A stretch of 64,000 bases of DNA from Pseudonocardia sp. MH-G8 (GTDB taxonomy: Bacteria; Actinomycetota; Actinomycetes; Mycobacteriales; Pseudonocardiaceae). A program made the translations under genes and the position numbers. Location: the NCBI RefSeq assembly GCF_002262885.1, contig NZ_NKYF01000004.1, forward strand, positions 310,710-374,709, read 5' to 3'. Of this stretch, positions 1 through 12,000 are shown piece by piece; position 1 is the stretch's first letter; every line of letters starts with the position of its first letter. The notes under the pieces were generated by a model. The model saw nothing but the letters and a program-made list of their open reading frames with translations, had not been told where the DNA came from and made no database searches.

Positions 1-3000
1 TCGACCGGCGCCACCGTGGGCGACGACGGCGACGGCTGAGACGACGGCGGCGCCGTCGAGGGGGACGGCGACGACGACGGCTCGACCGGCCGCCCCGGAT
101 CCTGCTGCGGCCGGTCCTGCTGCGGCGCGCCCTGACCCCCAGGCCTTCCGTCGTCCGCCGGCTGGCCGGGGATGACCAACCGCTCACCCGCGAAGATCTT
201 GCCCCGGTCACGGTCGGCGAACCCGTTGACCTGCGCCTGCGCCAACCGGTCCGGATCGACCTCGAAACGCGCGGCGATGCCGGGGAACGTGTCACCCCAC
301 CGCACGATGTAGCTGCCGTCCCACCCCAGCGGGATCGTCAACCGCTCGCCGGGGTAGATCAGACCCGGGTCGGCCCCCTCGAACCGCGCCCCGTTGGCGT
401 CCAACAGTCCGACACGGCGATCATCCGGGGTCGACCGCAGCGGCACGTTCAAGCTCTGCGCCAAGTCGTACGGGTTGTCGTCCGGTTGCACCTTCAACTG
501 GTCCGGCAGCGTCTCGCCCGACCGCGCCACATCCCGCTGTGTGTCCCGCTGCACGACCCGTTGCTCCGACGACACCTCGGCCGCAGCCACTGACACACCC
601 GGCGGTGCCGCGGCCGGGCCCACACCGGCCATCTGCACACCGGACACGGCCGGCGGACCCCGCTCCCGCTGCACATCGGAGGCGGCAGCCACGGCGTGCC
701 CCGCCGACTCGGTCCCGACAGCAGCGCCTGCCGACGGCGCCGACACCGCACCACCCAGAACCAGCAGCACGCTGACCGCCACCGCAGCCCCCGACCGGCC
801 CACCACACCCACCCGACGAGCGGCGCGCTCGTCGGACCGGGGACTCGCCTTACGCACCAGCCGGAACACGACCACGCCCAGTACCGCGGTGGCCACGGCG
901 CCGACGACCACCAGTGAAGAGACCCCCACCGCGACCGCCACCCCGTATGCGGCAACGCCGAGCACCGGCACGCCGAGCAGCGCGCCGACCAGGGCCGAAC
1001 CTCGCTCCGAGTCCTCGACGCCGGTCGCCGACGGTCCGCCGCGCTCGTCCGCGCGCTGACGCATCCGCGCCCAGTCCAACTCGGCGACCAGCTCTTGCGC
1101 CGCACCGAAACGCAGGTCTTCCGAGCCGACCCGGGCCAGGAAAGTGGCCTCGAACTCCTGCACCCGCCTTCCGAAGCTGCGGCTCAGGCCGTACCGGCGC
1201 AACTCGCGGAACTCGGCCCAGGTGTCCGTGAACCGCACGACCGCCAGGGCCCTGCCGTCCCGGACGACCGTGTACGCCAGCACATCCCGGAAGCCCTCGA
1301 AGCCTGGCCGATCCAGGTGGACCACCGGGACACCGCGGTGCCTACGCCGCTGACGGCCGTCCAGGAACGGCTCGACCAGCTTCTCGAACTCCGCCTTCCG
1401 ATCCCCGGTCAGCTCGAGACGCGGGCCGCTGGTGGCCAGCGAGCCGCTGCGCACCCCAACCGTCACCGCGCCACGCCGGGGCTCACCCGCGCCGACCGGC
1501 GGACCCGCGGGCATCTCGCCGCCGGCCACAACCCGCCGATCCCGGCCGAGGTGGTGGGCGGCCAGGGCGAGGACAGCCAGGTCCACAGCCAGCACGACCC
1601 GTTCGGCCACACCCACCGACAGCAGCAACGGGATCTGCTCCGGATCGCTCACCACGCGCGCTACGAACAGGAGCCACAACGTTCCGATCGAGCCGGCCCA
1701 CGCAGCAACCCGCATCCCGCGGGATTCCGACAGCTGCCTGGCCAGCAGGAAGCCCGATACACGCACCCCCACCGACGCGAGACCGAACGCCGCCAAGTGG
1801 ACCCCGTGGGACAAGCCGCCGACCGGAGTAGCCGGCGACAACGCCATCAGCGCCATCGCCGGCGCCATCAACGCCACCAGGGCCTGCACGAGCCGTGCGC
1901 CCTGCACGCCGGACTTCCCCACCATGACCGCGACCAACGCCGCAGCCGTCCCCACCGCAACCATCGCGGCCGGCACCAGGATCTGTCCGGCGGCCGTGAC
2001 GACGTACTCGCTGACCGGCTTCGTCACCGACATCTCGGCGGCGGCCAGGAGGTGCAGCGCGCCCACTGCGCCCACCGCGAACCCGAGCAGCACGTACACC
2101 ACACGCACCGGACCGACCACGTTCTCCCCATGGCCCGTCAGCCACCGCACTGCCGCGCCGACACCGGTACGCACCGTCGTAGCAACCCACCGGCCGACGC
2201 CCCGAAGCGCGGCAGGCAGGAACCTCCACGCAAGGACCGCAGCCGCGACAACCACAACAGCCACCACCAGCGCGGCCGTCCCACCAGCCGGAGCCACCCC
2301 CGGACCCGTGACGCGCAGCCACGCCACCGCGGCCGCAACCGGCAACCACGCAACGACCCGTTGCCGGTCCGTGCCGTCCCCGCGGTCGCCATACAGGTCC
2401 TCCTGCAGCGACGCCAACCGCCGGGACGTGACCCTGTCCAGCCACGACAGCCCGGGCCGGTACCGCTTGTGCTTGCGCCAGTTGTTCCGGGCGACCCGAT
2501 CCATGACGTACTGAAGTTCCGCGACCCGCCCCTTGGCACGCATCAGACCCTCGGAGTCCAGTGCCGAGAAGGCCTGGCCAACCTCCCGCCGCGCCCGCTC
2601 GACCTCAAACGCACGCCCCAAGCTGCCGCCCATGTTCCAGCCCGGCTCGATCCGCACGGTCCGCGCACCCTGGTTCATGCGCTGCAGCAGCCACATGATC
2701 AGAGTCACGTCGGCGAGGAGCAGCCCCAGCGTCCCCACCAACCCCGCACCGGACACCCCGACGAGCCACGACACCCCACCGAGCGCGATCGCCGTGTAGA
2801 TCGACGGGGACCCGGTGAGGCCCAACACCCGAACGGCCTCACGGCCGCGCTCCCCACGAGCAGCCACGATCCGCTTCCCGAGTCGCTTCACCGCGACCCA
2901 GATCGCTGCGACAGCCCCCACGTTCACCACGGCGAGCAGAATCTGGGAGCTGAGGTCGACCGCCCCGGCGGCCGCAGCAGTCGTGGCAGCGGCCGCCGAC

Positions 3001-6000
3001 ACCGGCGCCACCAGCACCAGAACCACGGCAAGCGTCACTGCCAGGGCGACCGCGCGCCACAGGCCGGCCTTTCCGAAGCGGGAGGTCTTCGGGGTGTCGG
3101 CGGCGGACGAGGTAGCCGGTCCCGGCCGATCCCGGCCGTAGTAGCGGTCCAGCGCCTCCTTGTCGAGACCGCCCCAGTTTCCGAAGTCGTCTCGGTACCC
3201 GTGCCCATTCCTCAGGAACGCGTTGGCCGTCCTGACCAGCTTGGCCCGGGTGTAGCGCGGCGAGGCCACCAGGGCCACATGCGCGAACACGAAGATGGAC
3301 AGCAGCGCGGCAGTCAGATAATCGCCATTCTGTATCCGGACGATCAAGGACATGGCAGGGATGACTGCCCCCACGAGGTGCGTGACCTCGGCCCATAGAT
3401 TTCCGTAGAGAATGAACCCGGTCAGGTTGTCCAGCGGGTGGCCAGCGAGATCCATTCGGTAGGCATATGCGCCGTCACCTGGCCTGGAGCCCCTTCCAAT
3501 CGTGTTCATGACACGATCACGAACCCATCGACTTCCGATGCGCTCGTGCCGACGCACCGACGCCGCCGGATCACGCGGAATCAGATAGCGCAGCAGCAGG
3601 CGGCGCAGCAGGCCGGAATCGGTGTACTGGACCAGGTCGTACATCGTCGGCGGCGTCACATCCCGCTCCCTGTTCTCCCGATGCAGACCGCCGGAAATAC
3701 CTCCTTCTTGCCTCCACATACCACTCGCGCCGTCGCGCCGTCCATCCGGTGTGAATTGTGGCGCCAAGACTCTGTCGGCCGCCGACCAGGCCACGACGAT
3801 CACACCTGAAACGACCAGCATCCATTCAGCAACAACCAACCCCATCACAACCAAGCCGACTCCGAGAAGTCCGAGAACGACATACCTCGGAGCCAGCCCC
3901 TGGCCGTGCGATTGAGCGTGCCGGGTCGCCGTTTCGCTGGTGCTCGCGTCAAGGGCCTGGACGTCGGCGGGATCCCGCACACCGTTGTCCGCGTCGATTC
4001 TCGGCGCAGCCTCGCCCACCACGGTCGACAACGTCCGCACCTCGCCGGTCGCCTCGGCGGGCGGCGAGCGCGCACCACCTGCGCCGAGGCCGGGCGCCGG
4101 CACCGCCGGCCGCCTGCTCAGCAGGCCGAGCAGAACAGCGATCGCCCCGGACAGCGCCGCGAAGCCCAGCACCACCAACGGGTTCGTCCCCGTCAACGGG
4201 CTGCTCGGGGTCCACAGACCGTCGGCCGACACCGCCTGCGCCACGCCGAGCATCGCGGTCGCCGCGAATGCCAACCCACCGGCAACCGGGAGCACCGCCC
4301 GGCGGAACGCCGTCCACTGCGCCTTGGGCATCGACTTGACACCCAGGACCGACCCGGTCATCGCCACCGCACCCGCCACCACACCGAAGAGCGCCGCGCC
4401 GAGCGCCAGGTTCACGTCGAGCCACCCGGCCGCAGTGACCACCCGCGCCAGCCCGTACAGCCCGGCCGACCCGATCAGCCAGGCGACGGTGGTCAGCCCG
4501 TGCCGGTGCACCCACAGCTCTCTGGCACCACGCCCCGCCGCCGCACCCACCGGCCGCCACACCCACCGGGCCAGGGAACCCCACAACAGCGTCACCGCCG
4601 CCGCCACCGGCACCCAGCCGAACTCGTCAATGGCCTCGAGCCCGATCGGGAAGCCGACCTGCAACGTCTGGACCACCGCCACAGCGGCCATCACCGCAGG
4701 TACCGCCCGCTGGATCCGCACCCATTCGGACCGGGCCACCAGGCCCTCCCGGTAAGTGAAGGCGAGGACAACCACGAACACCAGAACGCCCGCAAACGCC
4801 ATGACGGCTCCGATGACCGGGTCAACGCCGGCCAACCCGAGCAGGAACATGCCGATCACGATCGTGCCGACGGCCGCAAGCCCAACGCCTCCCACCTTGA
4901 TCCGGAACCCGCCTTCCGGCGCGTCCTTCACCAGGCCGGCGAGCCGTTGCTCCACGTCCGCGTCGACCCGTTGTGCCGCGTCCGGAACCGCCTCCATCAG
5001 GGCGAGGGCGTCCTCACGGGTGCCGCCCTCGCCGTTCAGCACATCCCACAGAACCGCGACCGCCCGCTCCCGGGCCCGCAGCAGGTCATGCCCCAGTCGC
5101 TTCGCCTCGGTCAGCCGCCGAGCCTCCGACCACCCGGTCCGGACCCGATACTTCAGCTCGTACCGATCCATGTCCCGCCGGAAGTTCGACCGCAACCAGC
5201 CACGATCGGCTTCGGCAAGGAACGTGAGTTCCTTCTCCACCTCGGTGAACCGCACGACCACCATTCGCTGCTGCGCGGGAACCCAGATCGTGTACCGCTT
5301 CAGCACACCCGCGAAGGGCAGCCCCTCGATCGACACCGTCACGACCGGCGCCGACACCGCACGCCACGTGATCTGCTCGATGTCGCCCTCGTCCAGCTTC
5401 GCCCGGACCCGCGGAAGCAACTTCGCTTCCAGCCCCAGCCGCTCTTCCTCGCCCAGCTGGAACTCGGACTCCGGCCGCAGAACGTACGACCCACCCCGGC
5501 CGTAGTGGCGGCGCTGACCGACCGCCGCCGAGAGATCGTGCCAATTGTTCACCGGGGGCGGCAGCCCGGTGTAGCCGTGTTTCGTATCCACCGGGTGACC
5601 GACCGGATCGGCGCGCCCGCTGGTTCCGGACGGCCGCGCGGTGCCCGGCGGGCCGGAGCCGGCACCTGCCTCATCCGCACCACCGCCACCCGGGGTCGCG
5701 GCACCTCCCGTGGCCTGCGGGCCATCGCGGCCCGGACCGCGGGAGTCGGTGTGCACGTTGCCCGTCTCGCTCAGGATCGACGTCAACCGACCGGGAGTGA
5801 ATCCGGTGATCTTTCCGATGTCCACGGCCCGCACTCCGGCCGTGTGCGCTTGACGGATGGTCGGTGCAAGCTCCTTCCACCGGTTCGGTGCGTCCACGGC
5901 CGCCGCCAGCTCGATCTCTGCACGGGCCGCCGAATCCTGAGCCGCGACCAGGTGCCGCCGGGCGTCCCGGGTCACCGCTCGGGCCGACGCATCCATCGGC

Positions 6001-9000
6001 ATGAAGATCTGTTCTGCGTCGGTGACCGCCGCACGGAGGGTGTCGACGGCCGCCGCGTAGTCGTCGGAGTTCGCGGTCACACCTGGCACCACGCCTGCGA
6101 GGGCCTCGCCAAGCTGGCTCTCGTACAGGTTGGTGATCTCCCGGATGTCCTCGGGCCGAACGCCTGCTCGGTAGGCGGCCCGTACGGCCGGGGCCAGGTG
6201 CCGCGCCTCGCGCTCGTCCAACTCCTCCATCGCGGCCTCGGCGCGACGCAGCGCTTCCGCCGCTTCGGCGATCCCGGCCTCGGTGACACGGAGGTTCCGG
6301 CGTGCAGGCTCGACTTCCGCATCCGCCCTGCGCACCGCATCCCGCAATTCCATGGTGGCGATGTCCCGGACGACCCCGGCAACCTGATCGTGCGACAGCG
6401 TCGTGTTCTCAGCGATCCGCTCATGCGACAGGCCCGCCTGGTGCGCCCGCCAGACGTCCCGCGCCAGCAACGCCAGCCTGCTCACGTCGAGCCGGCCCAG
6501 GGTCGCGTCGACCAGCTGCAGCTCCGCGGCGGCACGGGCGACGGCGCGGTGCTCAGCGGCCAGGTCGCCGGCTCCGCTCCGGATCACCGTGTCCCGCCGC
6601 GCCTCGGCCGCGACGAGGTTCCGCCAGGCCGTATCCCGCAGCGTCATCCAGGCGGAGCGAGCGCCGTCCACTCGGTTCGTTGCGGCCCGCAGCACAGTCT
6701 CGAGCGACTGCCGCGCGGAGTCCTCCTCCGTGTCGCGGGAATCATCGTGGCCGTCGCCCGCACCGGTGTCGTCGGCGAACTCCGCTGTCGGGTCATCGGC
6801 CGGGGTCGCCTCATCGGCGTCCGCGTCGAGCAGCCCATCGCGCACCGTGCGCTGTTGCGCGGCCCGCTCGCGGTCCTGCGCTGCGTCGTTGCGCAGGTCT
6901 GTGATCTGCTCCGGGCCCAGCAGGTTGAACTCTTCGGCACCATCCGCCGCGTGGTCCAGCTCGGCGGCGCGCTCGTCCCAGTAGTCGGCCACCTCGGTGG
7001 CGTGCTCGATGAGGCCGTCGGCCGTGATGTCCCGGTCGACCACGGCGTCCTCAGGCAGCGTGGAGAGCAAGGCATCGAGGATCTCGACCTGCCCGTTGAG
7101 CTCATCCAGATCCGCCTCGTCCGCGAACGGGTCTGCCCGGTCGCGCAGGTCCAGTGACCGTTCGGCCGCGGTGATCCTCCCGAGCACGGCGAGCGCGTGC
7201 TGGGCGGTCGCCTCGGTGACCTCGCGGCCGCCCCAGGGGAGGCCGTCGGCGTGGCGCGCGCCGGCGACGCCGGCGGTCAGATCGCGCACGGCATCGGTCG
7301 CGTGGTGGTAGTCGCCGTAGTAGATCATCGCCCGGATGTCGGCGATCGCGGCGGACGACACACCCCGCTCGGCGGCGGGATCCTCGGTGCGCAGCGACGG
7401 TATCGACGACGACGGAGCCGGCGACTCTGCGGCGACGTCGGAGACCGCCTCCGCGGTCGCTGCCCCCGCGACCGAGATGCCGAGCAGAGCGCGGTAGTCA
7501 CGCAGCGCGGCGTAGAGGTCTACGTCGTGCTCGTGCAGGCCGTGCTGGTCGATCGGCATTGCTGCGTCGCCATCGCGCCGGGCCTGCTGGAACCGGGTGA
7601 TCCGGTCGAGGGCCGCGTCGATGCGACGACCGGCCTCGTGCACGCGTGCCGCGGCCTGCTGCCTCTCCGGGCTGTCGACCGGGCCCGCCTGACGGGTGGT
7701 GTTCCCGCCGAGCGGGGTGCGGGCTCTGGCGCCGGGCGCGTCGACGGTCTGGAAGGCGGCGGACTTGGCGCGGTCGGGGTTGCGGGTGACCCGGCCCAGT
7801 TCGCGGTAATGCTGCCACTCGGCATTCTTCTGCGCCCGATCGAAGAGCTTTCCGAGATCGGTGCCGCTGATCTCGTCCTTGCCCTGGTACTCCTCGGCCA
7901 GCTTCTTCCGCAGCCGCGGGGCGTACGTGCGGACGAGCTCGTCGTCGAGCGACCGGTACTCGCGGGCCGCGCCCTTGTCGACGAAGCGGGCGGCGCGGCC
8001 GTCGGCCTGATCGTCGACCCGCTTGGCGAACGACCGCTGCCCACGCAGCAGCAGGAGACCCTCCGGGTGATCCGGGCGGACGTTCGTGCCGCGGCCCATC
8101 ACGTCGGTGGCGATGGTGACCGCCCCGTCACGGCCCGCGCCCGCCGCGATCGTGTCCTCGTTCATCAGGTGCCTGGGGCGGCCGGTGACCAGACCGGCGT
8201 CGATGCCGTACTTGCGCGAGACGATCGCGTGCAGTCGCTCGGCCTCCCGGATCGATCCCAGGATCGACAACACCGGCCGGCGGGACTCGGCGCGTGACGC
8301 GGCGATGTCCTTCGCCATCGACTGGAGCTTGGCCTCGGTGCTGAGGAAGGTCTTTGCGCGCAACGGCAGCAGCTCCGACTTCGGGCCCCTGACCTCGAAC
8401 ACCCGCAAGCCGTAGAACCTCGCGAAGCCCAGCCGGTCGGTGCGCGAGCGGACTGCCGTCCCCGTCAGCCCGACGACCGACCGGTAGTCACCGAAGTACT
8501 CGGAGCTCGTGACCTGCGCCCGCGTGTTCTGCATCTCGCCCACGGGCAGTCCGTGCTTGGCTGCGAGGGCCTCGTGCAGGCCGTCGCGCCACCGCTGACC
8601 CCACAGCGGGTAGCCGGTGTAGCGGTCGATGATCACGATCTGGCCGTTGCCTGCGTCGATGTAGTCCATACCTTCGCGGAAGCGGTGCTCCGCGCGCAGC
8701 GCCTGGACGACGAGGTCCTCGCTGACCTGGTGCTTCTCGGCGGCCCTCTGACCGGCCCTTGTGAGTGTGAACCGGCCGGTCCACCGACCGGTGACGAAAT
8801 GCTCCCCGTGCTGCATCGGACTGATCCGCAACGCCGGGTCGGCGTCGTGGCGGCCTGCCACGACATCGCGCGCCCGAACGTAGGCATCGCTGAGGATGTT
8901 CTTCTCCGCCGCGGACAGCGACAGGATGTGCGGGGTCCGCCCGGCGTCCAGCAGCACGAGGTCGGCCTCGTCGATGATCGCCGCATCCCGGTCGCGCTGA

Positions 9001-12000
9001 ATCCGGTTCGCGCCACTGACCAGGCTGTCGTAGAGCCAGTCGAAGTAGAACTGGCTCTTCGTGCCGACGACGATCGGCTTGTCGTACTGACCGCGCTGGT
9101 GAGCGTCGGAGTAGCCCCGGTCCTCCCGGGACCGCAGGAGACCGACCTCGAGGCCCAGCGCCTCGGCGACCTGCTGATGAACCTCGTGATCGCGCTCGGC
9201 CAGCTTCGGGTCCGACTTCACCACGTGGACGCCGTGGACGGGCCGCTTTCCCCCTTCCGGGATATGCCAACGCAACGCCTTCCACTGCGCGAGCAGCACC
9301 TCGACCTGCGTCTTGCCCAGTCCTGTGCGCAGCTCGATGACGGTGCCGTGGACCTTCCGCGGCATCAACATCCCGAACAGCCAGATCCGACCGCGTCCTG
9401 CAGCCTCGGCATAGGCCGCCGCGAGCTGCCAGTCCTTCAGCAAGAACGAATCGCCCTCCTTTTCCCGGAAGGCCCACTCGCTCAGCCGGAACGACTCATT
9501 CCGCACCGCCCGGAGCGCATCCATCGTGTAGTCGCCGTTGGCAACTCGCCGCGCCAGGACATCCGGCGGGGTGAGGGGGCCCTCCGAGTCACGGAGCTTC
9601 TTGAACTCTGCGACCAGCTTGTTGTACGGCCGAATCGCCAGCTCGTAGCGCCACTCGGCGAAGTGCTCGATGTTGCGCCGGTACCAGCCCTCCCGCTTCT
9701 GTGTCGCCGCGGTGACACGGCGCTCATCGGTTCCCTTCAGCGACCGCACACCCGGCCGGACACCCACGCGTGTCACGGTCGCGAACGCTTCGCCGTTGAG
9801 CACACCCTCGCTGTAGGCGAAGCCCTCCAGCTTGTTGTGCTTGAGCAGTTCGATCGTCTCGCTGCGCTGCTCCGCGCTCAGGCCGTCCTCGAACGCCTTC
9901 ATCGAGCGCGTGTCGTGCTTGCCCATCGCCTTGTTCGCCGCGGCGACGGCAAGTTCGTTGTTCGACGGACGCGGTGGGGACAGCCCGCCGATGCCGTTGC
10001 CTTCCATCGGTTTCGGTGTGCCGGCGGAACCTTGTGTTGTCACCGCGGTCGTGTCCGTCGCCGCCGCCCTGGCCGGCGCATGCCCACCGGACGGCGCAGG
10101 GCCGTCGGGGCCCGACGGCTTGTTCGGCCGGGTGCCGCCGCGCATCCCGCCGCCGGACTGCGACGCGGGCAGGGCCTCCTGGGGGGCGCCGGGTACCGAA
10201 GGCTGCTTCGGCGCCGTCGGGGGCGGCGGGCTGCGGCCACCGTGCTCGATCGACGTCCCCGCCGGGACGCCGCCATCCGATGCCGCCCGCGCCTGACCGG
10301 GGCCGAGGGCGTCCTTGTGGCTGATCCAGCCGCCGTTCTCGCCGTCGGCCGTGAACGTGAGCCCATCCACATCGCCCTGCTTGACCTGCTCCAGCAGCAC
10401 CGCCTTCTGCAGCGGGGGCATGTCCTCACCCAGCCCGGACAGGAACTCCTCGACCGTGGCGTGCGGCTTGCCACCCATCGCATCCGCGGCCCGGCCCGCA
10501 TTCGGCACCGGACCCGCCACCGGCTTCGCCGCAGGAACCGGCCTGTGCCCGATGTAGCCCTGCCGGTGCGCCCCCGAGCCTGCCTCGAAGTAGCTGAATC
10601 CCGGGAGCTCACCGTTCTTGATCTGGGTGACGATCGCGTTGCGGTCCTTCTTCGACGTGGCCTGCTGCAGACCACGCTGGAACTCCGCCACGGTGGCACT
10701 GCTCTTGCCCCCCATGGCGTTCTCGGCCTGGGCCGCGGCATCCGACGCGGCGCCGCCGCGCTGCGCCACCGGCAACACGACGGGACCGCGGCCCGCTACC
10801 ACCCCCGGCTTGGCCGCCCCGTTCAACTGCGCCTGGCGCGTCGGCTGGTAGCTGATCCGGCCGTGGTGGTGGCTGAAGCCCGCCAGCTCGCCAGCCTCGA
10901 TCTGCTCGACGAGCGCGTCCTTCTTCTTCTGCGGGGTGAAGCGGCCGAGCCCACGCTGGAACTCCGCGACGGTCATGTGGTTGTTGTCGCGCATCGCCCT
11001 TTCGGCCATGACCATCTCGGTGGTCTTGCCGGCCTTCACCACGTTCAGCGCGACCCGTGCCTCGGTCCGGGTGACGCCGGTCTCCTTCACGACCTGGCCG
11101 ACGGTGGGCCGGGCTCCCGCCCGCACCGTCATGTTCGCGACGCGGTTCACCAGTGGCTCGACCGAAGCGTTCCGGAGTGCGAACCGCACCGCGCCCTTGC
11201 TGCGACCCAGCTCTCTGGCCAACTGACCGATCGTCGGACGGACCCCACCACGCAACGCCGTGATGTCCGCGATCTGCTGGTTGATCCGCGGGACGTCCTC
11301 GGCGATCTTTCCGTACCGCCAGGCGGCGACCCCGCCGCTGACCCCCTTCACGATCCCGGCCCCCAGACCGGCCACGGCGAGGGTCGCGTCGATCTTGAAC
11401 TCCCAGCGCTGCGTGGGGGTGAGATGCTCCCAATTGAGGGCCGCATCACCCATGGAGTAAGCCATGTGGCCCGCCATGGCAACGCCACCTGCCCCGGCGG
11501 CGATGACGCCGGTCCGGTGCAGTCCAACCGCGCCCTTGAGCGCACCGATCTTCGCGACGAGCGATCCGCCACCGAGAAGTGCGGACGATGCTGTCGTGAT
11601 CCAGAGGGATCTGGCCGTCTCATCCTCGAGCGGGTTGACGCTCATGTTGTGCTGGTGCCGGACGATCAACTCACCAGCGGCGGTGGCGCCCATCACGACA
11701 GCGCCTGACGTGAACGCGGCAGCGGCGCCCGCACCGGCGCCCGCCACCCCTCCGACGACGCCCCTGACGGCAGCCACTCCGACCACTGCTGGTGCACCCA
11801 CACCCGACATGCCCAGAAGGACGGTGCCTGCGCCCGCGAGCACTCGGCCGATGTTGATTCCGATCTGCTTCAATGCCGGGTCCTCGTGTGCGTCGACCAG
11901 CTGCACACCACCCTTCATACCGATCGGGTCGTACATACCGTCGTGCAGCAACACTTCGTGATCGTCGGCGAACCCGTTCATCTTCTGGTAGTCGTTCGGG

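Noticed and set aside
1095..11708. Long plus-strand frames of 767, 1,083 and 1,051 aa
   Set aside because: They are in the same antisense register of the giant gene and show only low-complexity residues.
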